Assembly (NCBI GenBank): GCA_047967505.1
Contig: CM106541.1
Length of the DNA stretch: 64,000 nucleotides
Direction: 5' to 3' (one strand)
Source of the DNA: Dipteris shenzhenensis
Taxonomy: Eukaryota > Polypodiophyta > Polypodiopsida > Gleicheniales
The notes beneath the pieces are model-generated. The model was not told where the DNA came from. It saw nothing but the letters and a program-made list of their open reading frames with translations, and made no database searches. Positions 10,867 through 21,239 of the stretch are shown in pieces (position 1 is the first letter of the stretch; each line of letters begins with the position of its first letter). The translations under genes and the position numbers were made by a program.

Positions 10867-10928
10867 ATGCAAAGTCTTTCAAGCCTAGAAGGATCTATTG
10901 GATGAGATTCTTTGAGAAAGAATGAAAG

Positions 10929-10980
10929 AAGATTGATTTTCAAGCATTTATACACTTACTTATGCATGAAAATCAATCTT
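10929..10980. repeat. Short inverted repeat (hairpin)
   Basis: Arms AAGATTGATTTTCAAGCA (10929-10946) and TGCATGAAAATCAATCTT (10963-10980) match at 17 of 18 positions around a 16-bp loop. It lies just outside the estimated LINE-1 5' end. Function unknown. Confidence 0.75.
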
Positions 10981-12170
10981 TATTTTTCTCATCTCTCAAT
11001 AGTGGTCTATGGGGGTGCATGATTTCAAAGCACTCATGAATTTTTAGGGTCTATCCATATAATATTTCATGGAGGTTGAGATGAGATATCCTTTGGTGCA
11101 ATGCAAGACAGTGAAAATAATAAGATTTTAAAAATAATGATGCAACTTTGAAAAAATAGTTAGTTTGTAGTTTGTTTTGGGTAGTTGTGTTGTTTTTTTT
11201 TACTACATGGTTTTAAAATGCTGAAAGATTTGTTTGTTTTGAGAGAATTTTCATGAGACGTGAGCTCATAAAGGCTTAGTGCAACATTAAAAAAGCAGTC
11301 ACTTTGGACATATCTTTTTTAGCAAATAAATAGTTTCAAACACATACACTCTTACTATGTATAGTTTTCTATAGAAGATTGTTTGAAATAGATTTTGAGA
11401 TGCTTGGGAGCATATAATGTGTTTTGGATAAATATCCAGCCTCCTGGAATACAAGAGGGGCCACTGGGAAGAACAAGTTTGGTCACTTTTCTCCTCCAAA
11501 GATCCTTGTTTCAAGAATCAAGTATTGTTTCATTCATAAGTTTCTAATTTATTTTGCATTTAATAGTTTATCAATGTTTGTAGTATTTAAATGTTCTTTG
11601 TGTTGTTTATTTTTAATTTACAAAGTCAAGTTTGCCTCTAAATTTGCTAAATGTAAGTTTTTTTTTTTTTTGGGTGATATCTTTGTATGTGATATTAGTT
11701 CTGTTTTCTATCCCTTTACCATGTATATGTGCTAATGTTGTTGATATTCATAAGTTTTCAAAGCATGTTTGATATAGTTTATGTTAAATTCTAATTTATT
11801 TTACATGCAATAGTTTAACAATGTTTGTGATGTTTAAATGTATTATGTGTTGTTTCTATATAATTTATTAAGTTAAGTGCATTAATATAATTTTCTAATG
11901 CAAGGTCATTCTCTTTGTTATTTATGTGACCTATGTATGTAATATTAGTTTTGTGTGTTTTCATTTTACCATGTTATATGTACTGATGTTATTGACATTT
12001 TATTTTTATCTTAGCATAGTTGATTTTGGTAACCATCATTTATTACTTGATGCTAAGTATATGTGATTTTGAGTTTAGAGATTTTGTATGCAATAGGGAT
12101 TCTATTTTTGTTATGTTGCTTGTTGATTTCAATATTATATTATGTTAGGTGTAAAGTGTATAAAACCATG
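10981..12170. repeat. AT-rich spacer with a diverged ~247-bp tandem duplication
   Basis: No gene is supported here. Two units starting at 11544 and 11791 share CTAATTTATTTT(G/A)CAT, ATAGTTTA(T/A)CAATGTTTG and, further on, TATGT(G/A)ATATTAGTT and TTTACCATGT(A/T)ATATGT, giving a period of about 247 bp with substantial divergence. The remainder is low-complexity AT-rich DNA. Confidence 0.6.
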
Positions 12171-12174
12171 GAGG

Positions 12175-13495
12175 CCCTCAGGAAAAAGAAAAAGGTGGAC
12201 ATCCATTTTTTGATTGATGCAAGAGAAATGAATCCTTCTTAGCAAGTGAAAGTGATTTAGTAGCTCTTCAAAATTAGGAAAAACACATATGGATTTGTGA
12301 TTAGATGGGAATATATATCTAGTAGATCCACAAACTTGTCAAGCTCCTCAATTCCATGGGTTTATTAGCTTTATAAACTAATTATATAAGGGTGAGGATG
12401 GTTTTTTATGATATTTTCAAAAGTTGATTGCTCATGGAGCAAGTAAACTTCACACTCACTACCAATCTTTGCTTAACAAAAGAGACAAAAGGATTGCAAT
12501 GTTAGAGTCTTAGAATCAACATCTCATATCATCTATGCAAGCTACAAGCATGGATGATTTTTTCAAGTTAGTTTCATTAAGAAGCTAAACTTTTATATTA
12601 ATGTTGAAAGTTTCTATGCCCTAGTAAAATAAACATTTGAAAGATTTGCCAACATTTGAAATTTTTATCCCCAAAAATTTAAAGTTTCACAAGGATTAAA
12701 TACAATTTTTACTTAAAAATTCAAAGGATATATATATAAGTATATTATATCCTATCAATATTGTGAAACTAAAAAAATGGGCTCGATCAACTTTCCCCAA
12801 ATTTTTATATAAATATATAAGCATAGATTTGATAAAAACATCCATGGCCAATTTTCAGATGGCTATGAAAGAAAAATAGTATGATGGCATAGAGAATAAA
12901 ATTCAAAAAATATAGGTGAAGGTTCAAACATTAGATGCTCAATTGGGAGAGCCACTGTAAATGCAACTCACTTACAGATGCAAAACACATCTCTAAAAGA
13001 TGAGATTGGGAAATTGGAAAAAACATTAGCATTCATGAAGGATACTCCTATGGTTCCAAGACTTCAAACAGGAAATTTCATCTAGTGGATGAAATATCCA
13101 AGAAAAGTGGTCAGTGGAAGCATCAAGTGAGAGCTTGTAGGATTGTTTCAAAACTCATGTCTATCCATGATGAACTCTTTAGTGCTATAGGCAAAGTGTT
13201 TACAAAAAATGTTGGAGTCTGCTATACAACATCCCAAATTCAAAAGTCTAAAATCAAAGATTAAGTTGTGGATCAATTCAATATAACTGATGCATAGGGA
13301 GCCTATGATACTATAGGGATCAGTACAAGGGCATATCGGCTCATATTTAAGAGCTCAAATAAAGCATGTCTTTGTATAGGAACAAAAGTTAAAGCCCTAC
13401 TTCCAAAACCAACCGATATTGATAAGGCAAGGCATGCTCTCAGTTTGGGTCTACTTGAGCCTCAACATGTGTGTAGTACCCCTCAATGAAAAAAT
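12175..13495 (+). pseudogene. Degenerate coding-like stretch, function unknown
   Basis: The plus strand has several short open stretches in changing frames: MEALRKKKKVDIHFLIDARE at 12176, KLIAHGASKLHTHYQSLLNK near 12425, and GAYDTIGISTRAYRLIFKSS followed by KALLPKPTDIDKARHALSLG near 13300-13470. The last part looks like a conserved helix-rich domain, and the order and composition suggest a real protein that has decayed. I do not recognise the family. It lies at the left edge of the SET/phosphatase cluster and could be another decayed member of it. Confidence 0.35.
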
Positions 13496-13499
13496 AGGA

Positions 13500-14320
13500 G
13501 AAATATGTGAAAATAGACTAGATAGCCATTCATGAAGTGTGAAATATCAACTACATTCTCAAATAATAAATAGAATATCAGTGTCTAAACTACGTTATCA
13601 TCAACAAAATAATAAACTTTGGAACCCATTTGAGTTAGATTCATCTCGTGAGCCATAGTGATGTTCAAAACACCTTCATAATAGCGAGTCTCTAGAATTT
13701 CCATTGATATTGAGGCTCGCTTTTGTTGTGAGCATTCTCATTTGAAAATCTCCAAAACACCGTTTAAAAAATGTAGAGTGTAATTAATAACCATGAGTGT
13801 TGCAATGAAAACGCATAGGCTCTTTAACTTAGTAAGATATGATGGAAAATCAAGATATATAGTTGAGGAGAATGAATGCAAGATATGTAGTTGATGGAAA
13901 ATCAATGGGCAATGACAAGCATTTGATGTAATTTCAGTGGCAATGACAATCATTTATTGTGCACTTTCAATGTTTAGACTGACTAGCATTATTGTAAAAG
14001 GATAACTTTACACGTCATGTTCATCACTCATTGCAAAGTAAAAAAGTACACTTTAGGATGAAAACATAACAACTTGTTGATGCACCATTGAAATCCCTGA
14101 AATAAATCATGATTCCAAAGAAACTCTCAATTTCTAGCCCCAAAGAGAATGGCACCAGAAAGAATGGCACGAGAGACACTCCTTCAAAATACATTATGAA
14201 TGTAGTTATGAACATGTTTGCATATTATTCACACACAACAATTACGCACCAATTTACATAGCTGGCAAGAAAGTAGTAATTCCCATAAGTAATGATTGTA
14301 TAAAGAAATACAATGTTGTT
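13500..14320. other. AT-rich spacer, 3' flank of the SET gene
   Basis: No coding sequence is supported. Two half-copies of the GGCACTAGTGCC-type repeat (AGAATGGCACCAG at 14146 and AGAATGGCACGAG at 14161) lie here, about 160 bp beyond the SET-gene stop. Confidence 0.6.
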
Positions 14321-14322
14321 AT

Positions 14323-15736
14323 TCAAAACTCATAGTCTGCAAATAGCTCCTCTCCTGCATGTATGTCATCTATGGATTCAATACAAATGTGATCATATTC
14401 TGCAATATCTATGTTCATCATGGGGTCATACCAAGGTGGAACATTAGGGGGAAATACATAACAAACGTTTGGCTTTACATTGGTATTTCTATTGCTGTTA
14501 ATAAATGCTGCCACATTGCCATATTGAACATCACCAACAATATGCACCATATCCTTCATAGGGACAGTAGGGTCCTCTTGGATAGAGTACTTCTTTAGCC
14601 TTGGATGAACTCTACATAATTCCTTCCAGTCTCTGTAGGAGTACTTGTCACCTGCATAATGGAGAATAGTAGTCCCTCTCTTGATGGAGTCATGCACAAA
14701 CAAGCCCAAGCGAGCACCTATAATGGTTGACTCATGCACCTCGAAAGCCACATTTTTTATCCAGAACACTTCGTTGATAGGGACAGGTAACTTTGGTGGT
14801 CCAAATGGATCTCGTTCTGGTATGTACCTACTCAAGCTTGATTTGAACGTACATCTATCTACATCACAAAAGACAAATTCAATTAGCTGCAACAACAGTT
14901 ATATAGACTTGAGATAAAATCAAAAAACACTTTGACATATGTACCTTCATGAAAAATACGCATTCTGTAGTCGGTTTATGTAGCCCTTAGCAATATATTT
15001 CTTGATATAGCGACCTTTGCACCCTAGGTCTATAGCCAATTGAGAAACTTGCATAGCATTCATGCTAGAGAGTTGCGGAGCATTCCTTAAAAGTCTTATT
15101 TGGGATGCATTGAGTTTAGCCACCTGGCCATCACCACCATGGGTTGGCCTAGGGTGTACACCCTTTGGTTCTGTATTACCACCTATATCCCTCTCTCTTA
15201 GTTGATCTGCAAGAGGAAGATTTCTTGTTTTATATTCCTACTTGGTGACATCACACTGTAGCATTGTGATAGCAAAGAGAATGTTTCAGACATATTTACC
15301 AAACCACTCGGTGAAGGGCTTTTCGAGAAACATCGACAAGCTCTTGGTTTGACGCAGAGGAAGGACATTCCTATTAAAGGGGTGTGATGGAATGTGATGC
15401 TCAGTCCTTCTTCGATTCCCAAGAATCATCATCTTGAGGGAAGGCCTACTTCATGATGTTTATCTTTAGGAAAGGTGTTGAGAGATCACGCTCAACATCA
15501 TGTGATTACATGTGCTCAATCTCTGCTTGAAGTGCACGTACATCTTCATCTTCCAATCCTAGCAGACACCTCATATATGTTATTATGGGATTTTGACCCT
15601 CAAGATCACCCTGCTTCACCAATGTCAAAATCCTAATCCATTGTTCATAGATGTCATCATCGTATGTGACCATGTGTGTGTCCTTGGTAGCAAAGTTTGC
15701 GCCCATCGATACGCTTGCAACTCCTACAAAATTCAA
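14323..15736 (-). pseudogene. SET-domain protein gene (lysine-methyltransferase fold), damaged
   Basis: The last exon (14323-14886) encodes a C-terminal SET domain: TIIGARLGLFVHDSIKRGTT (SET N-block), GNVAAFINSNRNTNVKPNVC (equivalent of the NHSC..PN pseudoknot motif, here with Asn-Ser-Asn in place of Asn-His-Ser) and IHAGEELFADYEF (ELxxDY block) at the very C-terminus. A 58-bp intron is inferred at 14887-14944 (minus-strand GTACATATG...TTGCAG). Upstream sequence reads QIRLLRNAPQLSSMNAMQVS with KGRYIKKYIAKGYI (14950-15200) and, at 15506-15736, SMGANFATKDTHMVTYDDDI, the latter starting near a TTTTGTAG acceptor. Frame changes near 14950 and 15300-15500 mean either unseen introns or damage. No post-SET cysteines are visible. 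The substrate cannot be told; a histone target is only possible by family. Confidence 0.72.
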
Positions 15737-15798
15737 TTAAAAAAAATCAAAATCATCTTAGACATTCTTCTAATCCAAATCATGTAATAGAGATAATA

Positions 15799-15876
15799 AT
15801 GACACTAGTGCGATTCTCCCATTACCATGTCAAAAGCATGACTTGGTAACTAGAAGAATGGCACTAGTGCCATTCT
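15799..15876. repeat. Palindromic GGCACTAGTGCC repeats between SET gene and next gene
   Basis: A diverged copy (AATGACACTAGTGCGATT, 15799-15816) and a perfect 22-bp palindrome (15855-15876) sit in the intergenic gap upstream of both the minus-strand SET gene and the plus-strand gene at 15942, i.e. between divergent genes. A half copy follows at 15891. Confidence 0.85.
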
Positions 15877-15941
15877 CACATCAGGGAATTGACACTACTA
15901 TCATTTCTTTTACAAAGCCATAAACATTCTTGAAATAAAAA

Positions 15942-17021
15942 ATGCATACAAAACAAAGTTTATTACTCACATCCCAACTTTGTCAAGAAATAGTCTTGGT
16001 CAAGTCAAGCAAAGACAAGGACTCCATTGAAATGTCTCAACGGGAAATGGAGATTAAGCATGATAGAGCCTTGAAAGAAGCGCTCATCAAGGAGTTCAAC
16101 TCACGTCACCCTTCACCCCAACATCAAACATGGGATGCCCTTGCAACTTACTTCAAAATTGATTCAATTGTTTATCAGAGCTTCAAGGGTTCATGTGAGT
16201 CATGGGTCAAAGAGAAGCTGCAAGTTGGCAAGTCCACACCTGATTTCCCAGAAGCTGCATCAATCTATGTTGATTGGGTGATTAGTTCAATAGAGGGTAA
16301 CAAGTCTACATCGCAGTCTTGTTTTCCTTGGACAATTATTCAAGTGAACATGGAGATGGAGGGGGAGAGCTTTCTAACACGTCACTCCAAGGGACAACTT
16401 CCAATCAGCTTGTGTGTGCTTGACACCTCAGAGGGATCTGCCAAAGGCATGTGTTGGGATAAGGATGCCTTCAAGAAGTTGCTCTGTGGCTTGATGGAGA
16501 CTGTTGCCACTCCATCATAGTATGTATTGCTATTATTTATGACAATGACAGAGATGGTAAATCTCAAGGAAGCAATGATAGAGGCTCAATTTTGGCATAG
16601 AAGGTTTGTGGGTGTTATCCATGAATCGGATAGTGCACAAAAGGGTTTGTCTGAGACCTTCTGTTTTTTGTCATTTGTAAGCTCACATGATGGGTTTGAT
16701 GGATTTGAGCACATGTTAGAAAACACAAGGTCATACACAATAATTGAGGACAATATTCTTTATTATGATGAGGATGATGAGTATGAAAAAGAGGCGGTTG
16801 TGAAGCATGGCATCATCAAGGAGTGCATCAGGTGCTATTGTAGTAGGGAACATGAAGTTGTTGTTGACGTATTTACTAATGGATATGTGGCATTACAAGC
16901 ATTGTCAAGCAAAAGAAAAGTGATCTCACTGGTGAAGACATCCCAACAGGTGACAGAGGTCAAGGCTATGTGTGTGGCACATGCATCAAATAATCCCCAT
17001 ATTATGACTTGTGACCTTTAA
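15942..17021 (+). pseudogene. Methyltransferase-like protein, one in-frame stop
   Basis: A single frame (the most natural initiator is MSQREMEIKHD at 16032) runs to 17021, with only one TAG at 16518-16520 inside it. The N-terminal part includes WDALATYFKIDSIVYQSFKG and FPEAASIYVDWVISSIEG. The C-terminal part includes HGIIKECIRCYCSREHEVVV followed by DVFTNGYVALQALSSKRKVI, a beta-strand/glycine-loop arrangement like the SAM-binding motif I of DNA methyltransferases (usual form D.F.GG), then a run consistent with motif II. No DPPY or PC catalytic motif is certain, so methyltransferase is an inference from fold pattern. Palindrome clusters flank it on both sides (15799-15876 and 17209-17745). Confidence 0.5.
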
Positions 17022-17208
17022 CTGAAGCAGATCTTGAAGCTATCCCAAAGATTACATTGGAAGATTTGGAGCAAGGTCTTTAGCTACTCATTTATGCCTT
17101 GTGTATTCAGTTTCAAAATAATATGACTTTTATGGATTTTCTCGATTGCACATACTCTCATTATATTAAAGAGATTAAACATTAGGTATGATAAAATTGT
17201 GTGACATA

Positions 17209-17745
17209 ATGACATGGGGAATGGTACTAGTTTCATTCTCCCTATGTCGGGTTATACGTAAGAGGTACTATTAACATTTTATGTGACCTCATATGGAGAA
17301 TGGCACTAGTGCCATTCTCTCTTTGTGGTTATGTAGAAATGGTAATACTATTATGTTCCTTTCTTGAATCTATGTTAGTTGAAAGCATTACAGAGATTAA
17401 AAATTGTATAGTATTAACTATGCTACCAAAGTTTGGATTTGGGTGCTTTCTACAAATCTATTGGACCAAAGTAATACAATATCTATGCTTTCAGATCATG
17501 CATTGTACATTTCTTTTGGGACATGGGGGGAGGCACTAGTAGTATTCTCTCCTCCCAATGAGGATATAGAGAAAGGCACTAGTGGCATTCTCCATAACCT
17601 TATATGTAAAATGGCACTAGCACCACCCCAAGAGAAGAATGGCACTAGTGCCATTCTCTCTATGAGTTCAGAGAGAAAGGTTGCACTATTTGCATTCTCA
17701 ATTGACCTTTAGAGAGATTGGCACCAATGCCATTCCCCAAAAAGA
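17209..17745. repeat. Cluster of ~8 palindromic GGCACTAGTGCC repeats
   Basis: Copies lie at about 17217-17242, 17296-17319 (a perfect 24-bp palindrome), 17527-17551, 17568-17592, 17610 (half), 17636-17661, 17673-17700 and 17712-17740. Each has the form GAGAATGGCAC-TAGTGCCATTCTC with point changes that often occur in one arm only. Spacing is irregular (30-210 bp). The cluster separates the methyltransferase-like gene from the phosphatase-like gene. Confidence 0.88.
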
Positions 17746-17904
17746 GAATGGAATCAGTGAACGGCGATGGATAATGTTCGTACTTTATTTTTATTTATTA
17801 GTTTCATATGCTTTTGTGCTTCGACATTGTTGAATACACTCTAAAGAATCAAAATATTTCTATATTCCTCAACTTCCACAGGGACCAATGATGCATGGAA
17901 GGAT

Positions 17905-18717
17905 ATGGAGACATCAAATGTAGAGGACAACATACCACCCAAAATGGGGACTATCAATTATGCGATGGATAAAGGAGGTATAGAAGAAAACATAACCCCA
18001 AAAATGGAGAAAATGTCAAGGAATATCATGAATCCTATACTTTTAGAAGAGAACATGGATGAACGTACTGTCTCAACATTGGGGACAAGACTAGATAATC
18101 TTATTGTTGTTGCAAACATGTATGAAAACATAGCACCTGACAATTTGGATGAGTCAGAAGCTAGCAACTTCAAGGAGAATTTGGATCTATATCCACATAC
18201 AATTTCTTTGGATATGCCACGATTAACAATCATATTAGACTTGAATGGCCTGTTATTAAGTCGCTGCCTATTCAAGTCTCCAATACATCCGTCTATTATG
18301 CATGGCAAAAATAGTTATATGGTTGTACGTCCTGGGTGCATAGAATTTCTTAAAATCTTGCTACAAAGATTTAATGTAGGTATCTGGTCAATTGCGATGG
18401 AGTATAACATACTTGATATGGTAGGAAAGATGCAAAATTATGCAAATGAGAGCCTCCCTTTCTTTGTTATATGGTCTCAGCAAGGATGCTACACTTACAG
18501 TAAGATGAGGATAAATAGGCCTGACAAGGTTGGTGTTGAGGCAATGTTCAAACCCTTAGCAAAAATCTCAAAGGCATTTGGATGTGATGCTAGAAGGACA
18601 ATCCTTGTTGATGACTCCCCATACAAGGCTTGCATTAGCCCTCCATCAAATTGCATATTTCCTTCAACGTTTGATGTACAAGACAAGGATGATAATATTC
18701 TACTGAGAGCCAATTGA
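17905..18717 (+). CDS. FCP1/HAD-like phosphatase-domain protein, C-terminus possibly truncated
   Basis: The product is 270 codons, starting with an acidic, Met/Asn-rich N-terminus with imperfect repeats (DNIPPKMGTINYAM, ENITPKMEKMSRNI). From about residue 105 it carries an FCP1-homology/HAD domain: LTIILDLNGLLLSR (motif I, normally DxDxT; the second Asp is Asn and Thr is Leu), NVGIWSIAMEYNI (motif II), the FKPLAKI lysine region (motif III) and RTILVDDSPYKA (motif IV). Loss of the second motif-I Asp argues against normal phosphotransfer chemistry; related plant proteins with DxNGLL motifs exist. The ORF ends exactly where a Copia-A LTR fragment begins (18718), so the natural C-terminus may be missing. 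An acceptor-like TTCCACAG at 17873-17880 may mean an upstream exon. Confidence 0.72.
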   Translation: METSNVEDNIPPKMGTINYAMDKGGIEENITPKMEKMSRNIMNPILLEENMDERTVSTLGTRLDNLIVVANMYENIAPDNLDESEASNFKENLDLYPHTISLDMPRLTIILDLNGLLLSRCLFKSPIHPSIMHGKNSYMVVRPGCIEFLKILLQRFNVGIWSIAMEYNILDMVGKMQNYANESLPFFVIWSQQGCYTYSKMRINRPDKVGVEAMFKPLAKISKAFGCDARRTILVDDSPYKACISPPSNCIFPSTFDVQDKDDNILLRAN

Positions 18718-19140
18718 GCCTAATCGACTATGACTGGTGACTATATAACGAGCTATATAAGAGCAAGCCCGTGAAGCCCATTTCATCACTGGCTATAGCA
18801 ACCCTGATTCCTTAGCATCTAGCCTCCGTCTTCTACTGTTTCCAGCATGCCATCGAAGCTTCTTTCACAGGAGCACATAGTTGGGAGGCCGTGCCATCTA
18901 TTGTATCAGTTCTACAGGAATCAAATTTTTGATTCTCCATACTATCTTGTTTTCTCTCTTGCATACGAGATCCTGTTATCTGTTGAGTAGAGACGTGTTA
19001 TTTTCTTACATGGTATCAGAGCCTGGACTCTAGCAAGAAGATTTGGTAGTGTGTTTCTGTTTGCGAGCAAATTGTGAGAGATGGTCCAGCCCGCAAGACT
19101 GCGAATCCCACCCCTCCATTCATAAATTACTTTCTGGACA
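18718..19140 (+). mobile_element. Copia-A family fragment (partial LTR, PBS, leader)
   Basis: The sequence matches the sense strand of the Copia-A 5' LTR from just upstream of its TATA box to its end (CTTACA at 19010), then the primer-binding site TGGTATCAGAGC (19011-19022) and the leader up to the gag start. It is inverted relative to the copy at 759-6497. The U3 start and all coding sequence are absent. A small duplication gives two TATATAA boxes (18742-18748 and 18754-18760). It could be the remnant of a larger insertion or a captured LTR acting as promoter or terminator for a neighbour. Confidence 0.9.
19011..19022 (+). other. Primer-binding site in the Copia-A fragment
   Basis: TGGTATCAGAGC lies directly after the LTR terminus, identical to the site in the full element. 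Confidence 0.85.
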
Positions 19141-19424
19141 AGGTTGAAATCCTTACGCCCCTCCATCACAGGTAATTGTCCATACCGATTTGTCTCAATC
19201 ATGCTGCGCACATCTTTAGTTTCATCGAGTTGTAGTAAGTACGGCATCAACTTACAGAGTTTTTCTCGAGCAGGGACATGGACAAAAATTCCACCAATCG
19301 TGAGAGCCATTTGGTTGGTGGAAAGGCCAAAGGGCAAATGCCTGTTGAGGAAATCAGTACCGATGACGATATCGACTCTCTGGGATTCAGAACTCATTAC
19401 ATGTGGCAAGAATTGAAAAGGCAT
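19141..19424 (-). pseudogene. Possible retropepsin-like fragment
   Basis: The minus strand is open and encodes VDIVIGTDFLNRHLPFGLST and IGGIFVHVPAREKLCKLMPY. The VIGTDFL stretch resembles the C-terminal strand of retroviral-type aspartic proteases (hydrophobic-G-x-D/N-F-L). The upstream D(T/S)G active site is not visible and the left end runs into Copia leader sequence. It may be a short piece of another retroelement or the tail of the gene at 19499-20764. Low certainty. Confidence 0.25.
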
Positions 19425-19498
19425 TTATCTATGACGTCCTTGACAATGGAACACAGTTCATGTATAAGATTGACCCCAATTTGCTTTCACAATAATAT

Positions 19499-20764
19499 TC
19501 AAGTCAGCCTCTTCAAAACGGTCTGTGCCTCCATGTTGGCCATTGATGATATCTTACAACTTGCTTCAACTGGTGCATTGACAACAATTCTCGCCTTCCT
19601 CCGTGTATAGAAACCTTTTCGTTGATTGAAGGCTTCTCCACGTGCTTTAGTTATAAACATCCTTGTAGCATAAATCGAATGTTGCCCTGCGAGAATCCAA
19701 TAATTATACTCCTTTAACTTTTCCACCTTTATCTCTTCCTTGCACATCGGAGTATTTGTGCATGTGTGGTAAGGCATAAGATATGCACATGTTGCAGGAG
19801 GTCGTGCATTCATTGCAAAACTCTTGACCAAGTCATTGACATAGCTGAGGGTCAATGTCCTGTACACATATTGGCTTGGTGCTCTAAAGCAATTCATCAC
19901 TGGGATCAACACCTCAAACTCCAAACCAAATGGGAAGTACTCTACGTACTCCATCAAGCCTGTCATACTTGTGTCCTTCCTTTCCAATTTCTTTTGTAGT
20001 GCCTTAAAGTCAACATCTGGCTGGATTTTCTTATACAGGATGATAGTTGCTTCAGATGATTTCTCACCATGTCCTGTTATATGTGTCTCACCACTCCCCG
20101 TTGCATCACCTCCACTTCCAGTTCCATCAGTGACTATTCCCATACCTCCTTGTTTTCCTCCTAAAGTTGTCTCTTTGCCTTTAGCTTCTTCATCTAGTTT
20201 ATCCCCAATGCTTGTTTTTCCATCTGACCTTATTTCCTTCTCACCTGTTGTTTCCTCCTCACCGGCGGTCTCTCTAGCCTTCTCTTTCAATGTGTTCTGA
20301 GACACTTGAGAGCTTGATCCCTCAACATCACTTTTCTTGGTTCTTTTCAAAACTTTTCTACTCTTTTTTATATCTTGCTTTATCCCTTTTGTTACCAAAT
20401 CAAAGCTTTCTAATATCTGTTGGTTGGTATAATTTTCTGGCTCATTAATCCAACCCCTAGATATCATCGTGTCCTCCCCAGTAGCATTCATCCTCGCATG
20501 ATCAAAACAAGCAGGATCCAATTGATACACATTGCCACCCAATGTATGAATTTTGAGACAAGGAATGTTGTCTTTCTTGGTATCCTCCATCTCTTTAACT
20601 TGTCCAACATCTTCAAAAGTTGTTCCTTGGATGTTCACAAAACAATGCACTTTATGGAGTTTTTGGAGTTCGTTATTGTATATATCCAAAAACCATCCTC
20701 TTCCAGAACTAACTCCATCATAAACTGACACCTCTCGAACCTTTCTCTTTCCCTTGCTAGCCAT
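19499..20764 (-). CDS. Unrecognised 421-codon protein with GQHS motif
   Basis: This is the longest intact non-retroelement frame in the window. The ATG at 20764 opens MASKGKRKVREVSVYDG. Residues ~1-145 form a globular region (GWFLDIYNNELQKLHKVHCF, CLKIHTLGGNVYQLDPACFD). Residues ~150-235 are a Ser/Lys/Glu then Gly/Thr-rich low-complexity linker (GTGSGGDATGSGETH). The C-terminal part has LTLSYVNDLVKSFAMNARPP and NYWILAGQHSIYATRMF (about residues 354-370). The last motif is reminiscent of the DGxHRxxA signature of ParB/DGQHR-type folds, but key Arg is Ser, so this is only a hint. The protein seems to end abruptly at 19499 before unrelated sequence. Palindromic repeats lie upstream of its start (20971 onwards). 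Confidence 0.6.
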   Translation of the reverse strand: MASKGKRKVREVSVYDGVSSGRGWFLDIYNNELQKLHKVHCFVNIQGTTFEDVGQVKEMEDTKKDNIPCLKIHTLGGNVYQLDPACFDHARMNATGEDTMISRGWINEPENYTNQQILESFDLVTKGIKQDIKKSRKVLKRTKKSDVEGSSSQVSQNTLKEKARETAGEEETTGEKEIRSDGKTSIGDKLDEEAKGKETTLGGKQGGMGIVTDGTGSGGDATGSGETHITGHGEKSSEATIILYKKIQPDVDFKALQKKLERKDTSMTGLMEYVEYFPFGLEFEVLIPVMNCFRAPSQYVYRTLTLSYVNDLVKSFAMNARPPATCAYLMPYHTCTNTPMCKEEIKVEKLKEYNYWILAGQHSIYATRMFITKARGEAFNQRKGFYTRRKARIVVNAPVEASCKISSMANMEAQTVLKRLT

Positions 20765-20970
20765 TCTTGCAATGTTCTGTTAACAAAAGAACCAAGGACA
20801 CAATGAAATGTATAATAGAAAATCATAAGTGTAGTAGGAAATATTACAACTACAATGCAAATTCTATTAACAAAATAACCAAGGCGAAGCAACTTATATA
20901 TGCATTATGAAAAACTACACCAACACAGTAAGCAAATATACACAATATCAAAGTTAAGATGGTTATAATA

Positions 20971-21203
20971 AAGAATGGTATTCGTGCCATTCTCCAACAT
21001 AATATGATGTTAGAAGAGTGTCACAAATGCCATTGAACACATGGATTGTGAGTTTGTTCAGAATGGCACAAGTGCCATCCTCCGTGAGAGTTTGAGAATA
21101 ATGCCACTGGTGCCATCCTCCATGATGTTAAGGAGAATGGCAGAAGTTCGATTCATCACATGGATTGCAGAGAATCAGAGAATGGCACCAGTGCCATTCT
21201 CCT
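20971..21203. repeat. Palindromic repeats upstream of the 421-codon gene
   Basis: Six copies, most diverged, lie at 20971-20995, ~21013-21037, ~21060-21085, ~21095-21120, ~21130-21155 and 21177-21202 (a near-perfect GAGAATGGCACCAGTGCC form). They mark the start of the 2.6-kb repeat domain that runs to 23610. Confidence 0.85.
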
Positions 21204-21239
21204 TATGTGAAGGTTATCACATGAGAGTTTTCTCACCTG

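Larger units (their letters stand above)
6498..10870 (-). mobile_element. LINE-1 (plant L1 type), 5' and central part
   Basis: This is the main body of the LINE interrupted by Copia-A. Reading 5' to 3' on the minus strand: ORF1 (about 10866-9480), endonuclease (about 9310-8500), and reverse transcriptase with downstream region (about 8290-6498), continuing at 758-1. Many stops and frameshifts make it inactive. The 5' limit near 10870 is an estimate: coding-like sequence fades there and AT-rich spacer begins. Confidence 0.82.

Noticed and set aside
19011-19022. TGGTATCAGAGC as part of a tRNA gene
   Set aside because: It directly abuts an LTR end and has no cloverleaf around it; it is a primer-binding site.
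18942-19140. Minus-strand frame running from the Copia-A fragment into 19424 as one gene
   Set aside because: The right part lies on LTR, PBS and leader sequence in antisense, so the continuity is chance; only 19141-19424 is kept as a weak candidate.
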